Shown here: positions 26,991-35,033 of the stretch, in pieces
Position numbering within the stretch: position 1 is the stretch's first letter
How the letters are laid out: each line of letters starts with the position of its first letter
Source: Thermomicrobiales bacterium
GTDB taxonomy: Bacteria > Chloroflexota > Chloroflexia > Thermomicrobiales > CFX8
Reading direction: 5' to 3'
DNA length: 64,000 bases
NCBI GenBank assembly: GCA_037045155.1
Contig: JBAOIG010000005.1
Span: 496,001 to 560,000 of the forward strand
Notes under the pieces: generated by a model
What the model was told of the DNA's origin: nothing
What the model saw: the letters and a program-made list of their open reading frames with translations, nothing else
The model's database searches: none
Program-made: the position numbers and the translations under genes

Positions 26991-28430
26991 CTATCCGATC
27001 CGGATCGGGGCCTCGGGGAACTTGTAGCGCACGACATGCTGGCGGATCTGGAGGGCGTAGACGGCGGTCAGCGGGCCGAGCCGGCCGAAGAACATCGTCG
27101 CGCAGAGGACGAGCTTGGCCGCGCCGGAGAGGTGCGGCGTAATGCCGGTCGTGACGCCGACGGTCGCGATCGCGCTCATCGTCTCGAACATAATGTCGAT
27201 GAACGGCACATCGCCGCCGGTGAGGTGTTCGCTGATGACGACGCCGAGCGTGGCGATGAAGTGCGCCATGAACATGATCGCGATCACTGCCATCGAGCGA
27301 AAGACCAGCGCCGTTGGAATGCGCCGGCCGAATACCTGCGTCTCCATCTGGCCACGCACGGTCGAGAACACCGCCAGGCCAACGACGCCGACTGTCGTCA
27401 GCTTCACGCCGCCCGCCGTCGAGCCAGACGCCCCGCCGACGAACATGATCGCCACCCAGGCAAACAGGGTGATACTCGTCGCCTGATGGAAGCTGACTGA
27501 GGCGAAGCCGGCGGTCCGTGCCGAGACACTCTGGAACAGCGCCACCAACGGCCGGTCAATCAACGGCACGCCGACCAGCGACGCGTTCCATTCTGCGCCG
27601 AGAAACACGCCAGCGCCGATCACCAGCATCAGCACATTCACGATCAGAATGATCTTCGTCTCCAGCAACAGGCGCTTGAATCGCCGCCGAAGGGCGATAT
27701 CGGCGAAGAAGAGATACGAGAGCGATCCCGCCTGAATGAGGATCATCAACATCACGTTGACGACATATGACTCCCGATAGTCTGAGATCGAGCGAAAGCC
27801 ACCCTGCAGGTCAAAGCCCGCGTTACAAAACGCGGCGATCGAGTGGAAGATCCCTTGCCAGATCGCGATGTGGAGTGGCCGATCGAAGGCGAAGCGGGTT
27901 GCCAGCACCACCGCGCCGATGGCTTCCATCACCAGGGTGAATCGGACGATCCGGCCGGATAGCTCGGCCGCTTCGCGGAGCGAGAGCGTCGGCGCGCCAT
28001 CCTGGAGCAGCAACGTATCGCGCAAGCTGCCGACGCCACGCTGGAGCGCCCGCAGCAGCAGGCTGGCCCCGACCATGAATCCCAGCCCGCCGACCTGGAT
28101 CAGAGCGAGAATGAGGAACTGCCCGCCGAAGTTCCAGTGATCGCGAGTATCAACGACGATCAACCCGGTAACGCAGGTGGCGGAGACCGCAGTGAACAGC
28201 GCGTCAATGAACGGCGTCCACTCGCCAGTGCGGCTGAACCACGGCAGGCTGAGTAGCGCGCCACCGCCAACGACGAGAGCCAGGAGCCCGAGCGCGAACA
28301 TCTTGGCATGGTTGCGGACGTTCGGCACAGACGGCCGCTCTGGCGGGGGGGGGAGCTCGATGACCTGGGTGGCCTGCAACCTTCGGCGGATGATCCGGTC
28401 ACCGGGGCGGCGCGTTGGCTGGCCGCTCAT
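26991..28430 (-). CDS. TrkH-family potassium uptake channel subunit
   Basis: Membrane channel subunit of a Trk/Ktr-type K+ uptake system, 479 residues. It shows repeated helix-pore loop-helix units with selectivity-filter segments such as AVSATCVTGLIVVDT, AFCNAGFDLQGG, GGASGSTAGGVKLTT and AIATVGVTTGITP. Its start overlaps the stop of the regulatory subunit gene (ATGA), so both are made from one message. The family is driven by Na+ or H+ gradients in different members; this cannot be told here. Confidence 0.92.
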   Translation of the reverse strand: MSGQPTRRPGDRIIRRRLQATQVIELPPPPERPSVPNVRNHAKMFALGLLALVVGGGALLSLPWFSRTGEWTPFIDALFTAVSATCVTGLIVVDTRDHWNFGGQFLILALIQVGGLGFMVGASLLLRALQRGVGSLRDTLLLQDGAPTLSLREAAELSGRIVRFTLVMEAIGAVVLATRFAFDRPLHIAIWQGIFHSIAAFCNAGFDLQGGFRSISDYRESYVVNVMLMILIQAGSLSYLFFADIALRRRFKRLLLETKIILIVNVLMLVIGAGVFLGAEWNASLVGVPLIDRPLVALFQSVSARTAGFASVSFHQATSITLFAWVAIMFVGGASGSTAGGVKLTTVGVVGLAVFSTVRGQMETQVFGRRIPTALVFRSMAVIAIMFMAHFIATLGVVISEHLTGGDVPFIDIMFETMSAIATVGVTTGITPHLSGAAKLVLCATMFFGRLGPLTAVYALQIRQHVVRYKFPEAPIRIG

Positions 28431-29116
28431 CAGGCCAGCTCACGCCCCGGATGCATGAACTTGTAGATCTCGATATCCGGGCCTACGAGCAAGAGCTCGT
28501 CCCCCGTCTGGATGCGCTCCTCGAAGTGCGGCATCACGACCGCCCGCCGGCCACGCTTGATCATCAGCAGGTTGAGCTGCGCATGCTGCGACGTGCCCAG
28601 CTCGGCGATCGTGTGGCCGATGAAGTGCGGCGGCGCAACGACCTTTGCCACACCGGACGACTCAGTCAGCGAAATGTAGTCGTTGATGTTGCGGACGCCG
28701 AGCGAGTGGGCCAGCCGCGAGCCGGCCTCCGCCTCTGGATAGACGACACGATCCGCGCCGATGCGCTCCAACAGCTCACCATGTAGCCGGGTGCGCGCCT
28801 TGGCGACGATCCAGGGAACCTCCAGCCGCTTGAGTAGCAACGTCGCAAGGACACTGCCCTCCAGGCTCTGACCCTGCGCGACGATCGCGACATCGGAGTG
28901 GTCGACCGCCAGCGATCGCAGCAACTCCTCGTCAGTGCCGTCGCCCTGGGCGGCCAGCGCGACGAAGTTCGCCACGTCGGCGACACGTCGCTCGTCGATA
29001 TCGACGGCGGTGACCTCGTAGCCGAGGTCGTGGAGCTCGCGGGCGAGGCTCATTCCGAATCGACCGAGCCCGATAATCGCCACCCGCTCGGGCTGAAGCG
29101 TTGTCGCGTTTGCCAT
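28430..29116 (-). CDS. TrkA-family potassium uptake regulatory subunit
   Basis: Cytoplasmic gating subunit that binds NAD(H)/ATP through a Rossmann domain and controls the membrane channel. The ATG at 29116 is chosen because AGGTGAC precedes it and the product then opens shortly before the dinucleotide motif VAIIGLGRFGMSLA; the frame extends upstream without family similarity. The RCK_N domain occupies residues 10-130 and an RCK_C domain the last 80 (IAELGTSQHAQLNLLMIKRG). It is the first gene of the two-gene K+ operon. Confidence 0.92.
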   Translation of the reverse strand: MANATTLQPERVAIIGLGRFGMSLARELHDLGYEVTAVDIDERRVADVANFVALAAQGDGTDEELLRSLAVDHSDVAIVAQGQSLEGSVLATLLLKRLEVPWIVAKARTRLHGELLERIGADRVVYPEAEAGSRLAHSLGVRNINDYISLTESSGVAKVVAPPHFIGHTIAELGTSQHAQLNLLMIKRGRRAVVMPHFEERIQTGDELLLVGPDIEIYKFMHPGRELA

Positions 29117-29322
29117 ACGTGTCACCTGGATACTGTCGAATTGTCTCGCGCCGACGATCCCCCAGACCAACCGACGCGTCGCGCTAGTGTACTCAACACA
29201 GTGGCCGGCCGGGAATACTGAAGCAACCAGCACGTGGCCATGGTCGCGTTCACTATAATGCCGCCACGGCGCGGGCAGGCCGTCGATCACCGATCCCGGG
29301 CCGACCGAGAGGATCTAGCAGC

Positions 29323-29991
29323 GTGCTTTTTGGCCTGCGGCTTCGCCGCGCTGATGACGAGCGGGCAATCCCCAACGATGCTCCGCTCATCGCGGCGGCG
29401 CAGGCAGGTGATCTCGCGGCGTTCAACATGCTAGTCGCCCGCCACGAGCATGTGGTCTACGCAGTCGCTCTTCGTCACGTCCGATCGCCCGAATCAGCGC
29501 AAGACATCACCCAGGACGCCTTTCTGCGCGCGTGGCAGGCACTCGATACGTTTCGCAACGAGCATCCCGGCGGATTCCGTGCCTGGATTCTGCGAATCGC
29601 CGCCAACCGCGCTCTCGATTCACTCCGCGCGGGCGCGCGGCGTCCGGTGGAGTCACTCGACGCGCGCCGGGAGCGCGATGACAGCGCCTGGGAACCGGAG
29701 TCGACCGACGAGGATGCCTTCGATCTCGCTAGCCGCAGCGAGCTCTCTCGCACGCTGGAACGAGCACTCGCGCAACTCCAGCCCGACCAGCGTCTCGCGA
29801 TCGTGCTCAGCGACATCCACGGATACCCCTACGACGAAATCGCCGAGATCAGCGGCGTTCCGCTCGGGACGGTCAAATCGCGGATCAACCGCGGACGCGC
29901 GCGGCTCCGCGAGATCCTGGTGGCTGATGAGGCGGGTCGGGAACTTCTTGGCCGGCCGCAACGTCAGGAAAGCAGAGATCATGATGAGTGA
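29323..29991 (+). CDS. ECF-type RNA polymerase sigma factor
   Basis: Alternative sigma factor of 222 residues. Region 2 is clear (LVARHEHVVYAVALRHVRS through QDITQDAFLRAWQAL), followed by a variable acidic linker and region 4 (LQPDQRLAIVLSDIHGYPY, then EIAEISGVPLGTVKSRINR). It begins at GTG with GAGGATC upstream. The next gene encodes a zinc-finger anti-sigma factor, so activity is probably held off until an envelope signal arrives. Two tiny overlaps bridge the pair (see 29981). Confidence 0.92.
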   Translation: MLFGLRLRRADDERAIPNDAPLIAAAQAGDLAAFNMLVARHEHVVYAVALRHVRSPESAQDITQDAFLRAWQALDTFRNEHPGGFRAWILRIAANRALDSLRAGARRPVESLDARRERDDSAWEPESTDEDAFDLASRSELSRTLERALAQLQPDQRLAIVLSDIHGYPYDEIAEISGVPLGTVKSRINRGRARLREILVADEAGRELLGRPQRQESRDHDE

Positions 29992-30073
29992 CCAGGCGCG
30001 CCGTCGCACGCCAGCGGGCATTCGTCTCAGCTCGGAATCGATCACCGCAGGATGGATGAGAGGGATGCCGTGA
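29981..30073 (+). CDS. 30-residue ORF bridging sigma and anti-sigma genes (tentative)
   Basis: ATGATG at 29981 overlaps the sigma-factor stop, and this short frame ends in a TGA overlapping a possible GTG start (30070) of the anti-sigma gene. It could relay translation between the two genes. The product (MMSDQARRRTPAG...) has no recognised feature; its SDQ opening is echoed in the anti-sigma start VSDQRPP, hinting at a small local duplication. Confidence 0.2.
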   Translation: MMSDQARRRTPAGIRLSSESITAGWMRGMP

Positions 30074-30813
30074 GCGACCAGCGCCCGCCCACGTTGCGGC
30101 GTCCAATGGATCATATCGACGCGGAGACGATCGCCGTCTGGCTTGACACCCCCGAAGACCTGACGCCCGAGGAACGCGCAGCGATCGAGCAGCACCTGTT
30201 GAGTTGCGAGGAATGCCAGCAGGTTGCCGACGAGCTTCGCGTGATTGTCGCCGCCATGAGCAACCTGCCAGACATTGCGCTGCCACGTTCGTTCTCGCTG
30301 TCAGGCGATCTCGCCCGACAAGGGCCAGCCGGAGCCCGCGAGCCAACGCTGCTCGTGCCAGTTAGCCGCTGGCATGAGCGGCAGATACGCGCGCTGCGTT
30401 GGGCGACTGCTGCCGCGGCGGTTTTGTTTGTGCTTGTTCTGGGCGTCGATCTGGTAACGACTCGAATCGACCGGCCAGTCACGGGCGATCTGGCGGCAAC
30501 GACATCCGCCGAATCGGCCGGCGTGGCTGGTGGCGCGGCGCCGGCCGAGGTGACCGAAGAGACGATGGCAGCAAAGGCCGGGTCCCAGGCGACGCCTGTG
30601 GCGTCTCCCGCCGCCGACGTCGCAGCAGCCGAGGCTCAGTCCGTCTCCACGGAGCCGACCAACGGTCGCGAGTCAGCGACGCTCCATACTGCGCCGCCCC
30701 GAGAGGCACAGTTGCGCGCGATCGAGTTCGGGCTGGTGACCATCTTCGTCGTGCTCCTCGGGCTGATGATCGCGCTCCCACGGCTCCGCCAACGACGGTG
30801 GAACCGTTCCTGA
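30052..30813 (+). CDS. membrane anti-sigma factor with zinc-finger domain
   Basis: Binds and inhibits the upstream sigma factor. The N-terminal 70 residues carry the zinc-binding signature H...C..C in IEQHLLSCEECQQVADEL. Two hydrophobic helices follow: one near residues 120-140 (ATAAAAVLFVLVLGVDLV) and one at the C-terminus (GLVTIFVVLLGLMIALP), with an Ala/Thr/Glu-rich stretch between, so the central part is probably outside the membrane. Start choice is open: ATG 30052 or GTG 30070, the latter with GAGAGGG at good spacing. Confidence 0.82.
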   Translation: MDERDAVSDQRPPTLRRPMDHIDAETIAVWLDTPEDLTPEERAAIEQHLLSCEECQQVADELRVIVAAMSNLPDIALPRSFSLSGDLARQGPAGAREPTLLVPVSRWHERQIRALRWATAAAAVLFVLVLGVDLVTTRIDRPVTGDLAATTSAESAGVAGGAAPAEVTEETMAAKAGSQATPVASPAADVAAAEAQSVSTEPTNGRESATLHTAPPREAQLRAIEFGLVTIFVVLLGLMIALPRLRQRRWNRS

Positions 30814-30873
30814 CCTGCCGGCGTCATATCAACAGAAGCCCATCGTCATTGATCGGAAGGACAGGAGCATGCC

Positions 30874-31623
30874 ATGAGATCATCATTCGCGAAAGGGACT
30901 TATTTCGTAGCGGGGGTGCTGGTTGCGGTTGCGGTTGTCGCCGCCGTCGCGATCGGCGCCTGGGATCATGACGGGAGTCGAGCAACGGCCATTCAGACCG
31001 ATACGACCCGGACGATCAACGTCAGCGGCGAGGGGATCGTTTCGGTAACTCCCGACGTTGCCGTCCTCAACCTCGGCGTCAACATACGCGACCCGCAACT
31101 GGCAACCGCCCAGAGCAATGCCACGACGGCAATGAACTCGGTGCGTGACGCGCTGAAGCGAGCCGGCATCGCCGATAAAGACGTTCAGACCACCAACTAC
31201 TCGGTCTACGTCGAGCAGGACTACAACCAGCCCAACCAGCCGATCATCGGCTACAACGTCACGCAAATGGTGACCGTCAAGGTGCGCGAGATCGGCAAGG
31301 CGGGCGAGGTCATCCAGACTGCGGTCGATGCCGGGGCCAACCAGGTCAATGGCATCTGGTTCACGCTCGAGGACACGTCGAGCGCCGTCCGTCAGGCGCG
31401 TGAGCTCGCTGTCACCGATGCCCGCTCCCGCGCGGAACATCTGGCCAGCCTGTCCAACGCAACCCTCGGATCCGTCCTGACCATCAGCGAGGGGACGTCA
31501 GCCTCCGGCGCGCCGATGCCATACCCCGCCGCCGCCGCGGAGAAGGGTGGAGGCGCTCCGTCGCTCGACCCCGGCACGCTGCAGGTGGTCGTGACCGTGT
31601 CGGTCAGCTATGTGATGCAGTAG
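30874..31623 (+). CDS. SIMPL-domain (DUF541) exported protein
   Basis: 249 residues with an N-terminal hydrophobic segment (about residues 9-28) and a SIMPL/DUF541 domain, recognised by RTINVSGEGIVSVTPDVAVLNLGV at the start and the closing VVVTVSVSYVM strand. Family members are periplasmic or surface proteins, some linked to oxidative-stress resistance; biochemical function is not established. Position right after a sigma/anti-sigma pair makes it a candidate target of that sigma factor (inference). ATG follows AGGACAGGAG. Confidence 0.85.
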   Translation: MRSSFAKGTYFVAGVLVAVAVVAAVAIGAWDHDGSRATAIQTDTTRTINVSGEGIVSVTPDVAVLNLGVNIRDPQLATAQSNATTAMNSVRDALKRAGIADKDVQTTNYSVYVEQDYNQPNQPIIGYNVTQMVTVKVREIGKAGEVIQTAVDAGANQVNGIWFTLEDTSSAVRQARELAVTDARSRAEHLASLSNATLGSVLTISEGTSASGAPMPYPAAAAEKGGGAPSLDPGTLQVVVTVSVSYVMQ

Positions 31624-31630
31624 TCAGTTG

Positions 31631-31660
31631 TGCTCCCGGCGCTGTACAGCGCCGGGAGCA
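31631..31660. terminator. bidirectional terminator, 30-base perfect palindrome
   Basis: tgctcccggcgctgt and its exact complement form a 15-bp palindrome between two convergent genes (stops at 31623 and 31671). Confidence 0.8.
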
Positions 31661-31670
31661 TGCTGCCGGA

Positions 31671-32405
31671 TCATCCAGCCCTCAGCACGCTAAACGTCTC
31701 CGCGAACCCAATTCCCCATGGCGCGCCAACAGCCACGGCGCGCTCGCGCCAACTGTTCCGCAAGGCATCGGGGTCGCTGGTTTGCGAGCGATGCTCCAGC
31801 CGCGCGGTGATCTTCCGTTCCAGGGTCGTTGAGATGTCCACGACGGTTGAGGGGGCGAGCGTCCCAAAAAGCCAGACCTGCTCGACGGCGTGCGGCTCCA
31901 GCCCGGCGGCAATCTGCTCGGGAAAGTACAGGTGATCGCGTGCCATCGGGTAGACGGCGTCAAGCACAACCCGGCCAGTAACACGATGATCGCGATGCGC
32001 AAGATACGGCGGGTATGGATGCTCTGGATCGTGGGTGAAGACGACGGTGGGGCGGATCTCCCGAAGCAGCCGCACTACCGCGCCGCGTAGCGCCGGCCCA
32101 TCCTCCAACTCGCCATCGCGTCCCTCGAGGAAGCGCACGTCGGAGATCGCCAGCATCCGGGCGGCTGCCGCCTGTTCGGCACGTCGGATCGAAGCGATCT
32201 GCTCGGGCCGCGCCGTACGGTCAGGCGACCCTTTCTCGCCGGCCGTCAATAGCGCCAGCGCGACGTCGCAACCACGCTCGACGAGCAACGCCAGCGTCCC
32301 ACCGCACCACGACTCGATATCGTCAGGGTGCGCGCAGATCGCGAGCACACGACTCGCGATTGGCAACTCGGCATCCTGCCAGATCGGGGATTGCACGCGT
32401 CCCAT
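31671..32405 (-). CDS. PIG-L/LmbE-family N-acetylglucosaminide deacetylase
   Basis: Zinc-dependent deacetylase fold, 244 residues. The zinc motif is AHPDD in VLAICAHPDDIESWCGG, with the later His in VVFTHDPEHPYPPYLAHRDH, whose HxxH-like spacing supplies the third ligand. Relatives deacetylate GlcNAc-linked thiol precursors (mycothiol, bacillithiol) or antibiotic sugars; which applies here is unknown. The C-terminal part has the usual FGTLAPSTVVDIS strand. Confidence 0.88.
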   Translation of the reverse strand: MGRVQSPIWQDAELPIASRVLAICAHPDDIESWCGGTLALLVERGCDVALALLTAGEKGSPDRTARPEQIASIRRAEQAAAARMLAISDVRFLEGRDGELEDGPALRGAVVRLLREIRPTVVFTHDPEHPYPPYLAHRDHRVTGRVVLDAVYPMARDHLYFPEQIAAGLEPHAVEQVWLFGTLAPSTVVDISTTLERKITARLEHRSQTSDPDALRNSWRERAVAVGAPWGIGFAETFSVLRAG

Positions 32406-32443
32406 CTCCTCATCTTCGCTGGACGATGATATCGCGGAACGCG

Positions 32444-32474
32444 CATCGGCCGGGGCGAATTGCCCCGGCCGATG
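32444..32474 (-). terminator. hairpin downstream of protease gene
   Basis: Stem catcggccggggc with its complement (13 bp) and loop gaatt, 79 bases beyond the htrA-like stop on the minus strand, also 39 bases upstream of the PIG-L start. Confidence 0.5.
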
Positions 32475-32516
32475 TTTGAGGTGGGGGTGGGGTTAAGGAG
32501 GGTAAGAGCGAAGGGT

Positions 32517-32544
32517 GCGGCGGTCGAGGCATATCGACCGCCGC
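32517..32544 (-). terminator. hairpin just after protease gene
   Basis: Perfect 11-bp stem (gcggcggtcga / tcgaccgccgc) with a 6-base loop, beginning 8 bases after the stop codon on the minus strand. Confidence 0.65.
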
Positions 32545-32552
32545 GTGCGTTG

Positions 32553-33791
32553 TTATGTGCTGGCCGGCCGGGTGCCGAGTGTCACCTTCACGGTGGTCGT
32601 CTGGCCGGACGTGCCGCGGGCAACCGTCAGCTCGACTGAGTCACCCGGCTTGTGCTGGAACAGCAGGTCCTGCAGCGAGGTGGTCTGACTGATCTGCTCA
32701 CCATCGATCGCGGTGATGATGTCGCCCTTTTGAATTCCGGCTGTCGCGGCCGGCCCGCCAACCTGAAGATCGGCGACATAGGCGCCATGATCGACCGGCA
32801 GGTTCTGGGCAGCGGCCAACTGCGGATTGATCAGCGTGTAGGAGATGCCGAGGAACGGCCGGACAACCTTGCCATTCTCAATGAGCTGGCGGGCGATGTC
32901 CTTGACGGTGTTGCTCGGGATCGCGAAGCCGAGTCCCTCGGCTGTCACCCCAGGCTCGGCCTGGCGAACGACGGCGGTATTGACCCCGACGACCTGGCCC
33001 TGCATGTTCAGCAATGGCCCACCGGAGTTGCCGGGATTAATCGGCGCGTCGTGCTGGATCATGTTCTCCATCCCGGAGCCGCCCTGCGAATCGAGCGAGC
33101 GGCCGAGGCCGGAGACGATTCCTTGCGTCACGGTGTTGGTGTACTCACCGAGCGCGCTACCGATCGCGACAACCGCTTCGCCAACACGCAACGAGCTGGA
33201 ATCGCCGAGCGAGACGGTGGCCGGTACCGGATCCTGGATCTTGATCACGGCGAGATCGCTCACCGAATCGGTGCCGACCAGCTTCGCCGGGATCTCGGTG
33301 CCGTCGAGGAAAATGACGCTCAGGCTATCACTGCCTTCAACGACGTGGTTGTTTGTAATGACATAACCGTCAGTGCTGACGATGAAGCCGGTGCCACTGC
33401 CGGCCGGTTGCAGCTGGCTGGTCGTCTGACCAAAGCCGGCGAACGTCTGCTTGTTGATGACCGTCACAACCGCCTTATTGACGACATCGACCATGTCGGC
33501 GATGTTGTTGTAGGGCATGCCGGGTGATGTCGCGACCAGGAACGGATAGGCGCCATCGGTTGCGGGAGATGCCTTCGCGCTGGTCGCCTCAACCTTCGTG
33601 CTGGTCGTGTTCGCCGTCGCGCCGGTCGAGGATGACCCGACGCCCGACGTCGACGTCGCAGTTGCCAGAACAGCCGTGCCGTTGTTGGAGCTGCTCGACC
33701 CGGTCGAGCAAGCGCCGAGCACGCCGATCGACAGCGCCATGACGACGACCATCAGCAGATATGAGAGCGAAAACCGTCTCTGGGGTTGCAT
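32553..33791 (-). CDS. HtrA/DegP-like serine protease, lipoprotein, with PDZ domain
   Basis: Envelope quality-control protease of 412 residues. The signal sequence ends in a lipobox (VLGAC, Cys 28), so it is probably lipid-anchored outside the cytoplasmic membrane. A Ser/Thr/Ala-rich linker runs to about residue 85. The trypsin-like domain has the triad His 149 (TNNHVVEG), Asp 179 (VSDLAVIKI) and Ser 256 (NPGNSGGPLL). One PDZ domain covers about residues 310-405 (LQVGGPAATAGIQKGDIITA). All catalytic residues are present. Confidence 0.93.
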   Translation of the reverse strand: MQPQRRFSLSYLLMVVVMALSIGVLGACSTGSSSSNNGTAVLATATSTSGVGSSSTGATANTTSTKVEATSAKASPATDGAYPFLVATSPGMPYNNIADMVDVVNKAVVTVINKQTFAGFGQTTSQLQPAGSGTGFIVSTDGYVITNNHVVEGSDSLSVIFLDGTEIPAKLVGTDSVSDLAVIKIQDPVPATVSLGDSSSLRVGEAVVAIGSALGEYTNTVTQGIVSGLGRSLDSQGGSGMENMIQHDAPINPGNSGGPLLNMQGQVVGVNTAVVRQAEPGVTAEGLGFAIPSNTVKDIARQLIENGKVVRPFLGISYTLINPQLAAAQNLPVDHGAYVADLQVGGPAATAGIQKGDIITAIDGEQISQTTSLQDLLFQHKPGDSVELTVARGTSGQTTTVKVTLGTRPAST

Positions 33792-33973
33792 AGCGTTCGT
33801 TTCCCTTCCTTCAGCCGCGCCACGGACGCGATCCAGCGTGTGGCATCATCGGCTCGACCGACCGGAGACGTCCCCCGGGGCAGAGCCGGGAATTCTCTGG
33901 CCTCAGTGTCGGGCATCAGTCTGAGGCATCGGTGAAGACGACCTGAAAGATCGCTGAAATCACACACATTGTT

Positions 33974-34972
33974 ATGCAACCGCCAGCCAACGAACCTGGT
34001 CGCGCCTTCGCCACCGACTTCGCAACGGATGTGCCAGCAGCCATCCGGTTGAGCCGGCGCGCGCTGCTCGCGGCCGGGGTAGGGCTTCTGGCCAGCGCGT
34101 GCCTGCCGCAGGGCAACGAGATCGGCGAGGCACCCGTCCTCTCGACCGACGCGTATCCCGATGGCACGCTGCTGATGTCCGCAGCAGGTGTTGCTGGCCG
34201 GCTGGATGACCCGACGCTGCGCCTCATCGACTGTTCGTCGGCGCGATCGTATCGCCAGAGCCACCTGCCGGGCGCGTCGCACGTCTGGTGGCAAGACACG
34301 ATCGAAATCCATAATGACATCTACGGAATGCTGACCGGCGCGGATGGGCGGCAGCGGCTTATCCGCGATGCCGGGATCATGCCCGACTCCTCCGTCGTCT
34401 GCTATGACCGATCCGGCGGCGTCTGGGCCAGCCGGGTTATCTGGATGCTGCATGCCAGCGGGTTCACCCATGCCCGGCTGCTCGACGGCGGCAAACAGGC
34501 GTGGGACGCGGCCGCCCTGATAGCCGGTAACAGGCAGGCCAATCACAGACAGGGCGGGATCGATATTCGCCAGAACGAAAGCGTCGTGGCCCATGGCCGC
34601 GACCTCGCGACGTGGCTTGAGCGGGATGATCTGGCGATTCTTGATACGCGCACAGCAGCGGAGCGCCGGGAGACATGGTTCGATCGGCTGCGCCTGGGGA
34701 CAATCCCCAATAGCCACTGGCTGCCGCGCGAGACGTTCCTTACGATAGGCGATAGTCCGGCACTCATCGCCCCGGATGCCTTGCGCGAACAACTCGCGAC
34801 GGCAGGTGTGCCGGCAGATATCCCTGAGATCGTCGTCTTCGGGCTGCACGGCACGCTGGCCTGCCTTCCATACATTGCGCTTCGGGCACTGGGAGTGTCG
34901 CGTGTCCGCGTTTACGACGGCTCATGGGCGGAGTGGGGCGCCAACAGGGATTGGCCGGTGGCCCCGCTCTGA
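33974..34972 (+). CDS. exported rhodanese-like protein, likely catalytically inactive
   Basis: 332 residues with two rhodanese domains, as in thiosulfate/3-mercaptopyruvate sulfurtransferases. The N-terminus has a twin-arginine pair (LSRRALLAAGVGLLASAC) ending in a lipobox with Cys 43, so a Tat-exported lipoprotein is predicted. Domain 1 (about 65-185) includes CSSARSYRQSHLPGASHV; domain 2 (about 205-328) includes LDTRTAAERRE. The active-site loop of domain 2 reads VVFGLHGTLAC where active enzymes have the cysteine at the fourth position (here Gly 290), so the persulfide-forming residue is missing. Cys 297 is present but out of position. A binding or chaperone role is possible. Confidence 0.82.
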   Translation: MQPPANEPGRAFATDFATDVPAAIRLSRRALLAAGVGLLASACLPQGNEIGEAPVLSTDAYPDGTLLMSAAGVAGRLDDPTLRLIDCSSARSYRQSHLPGASHVWWQDTIEIHNDIYGMLTGADGRQRLIRDAGIMPDSSVVCYDRSGGVWASRVIWMLHASGFTHARLLDGGKQAWDAAALIAGNRQANHRQGGIDIRQNESVVAHGRDLATWLERDDLAILDTRTAAERRETWFDRLRLGTIPNSHWLPRETFLTIGDSPALIAPDALREQLATAGVPADIPEIVVFGLHGTLACLPYIALRALGVSRVRVYDGSWAEWGANRDWPVAPL

Positions 34973-35033
34973 GGCGGATGCTGGCCGGGTTACGGAACAA
35001 CCAGTAGCATCGGCATTGGGGGAGCGCGCGCGG

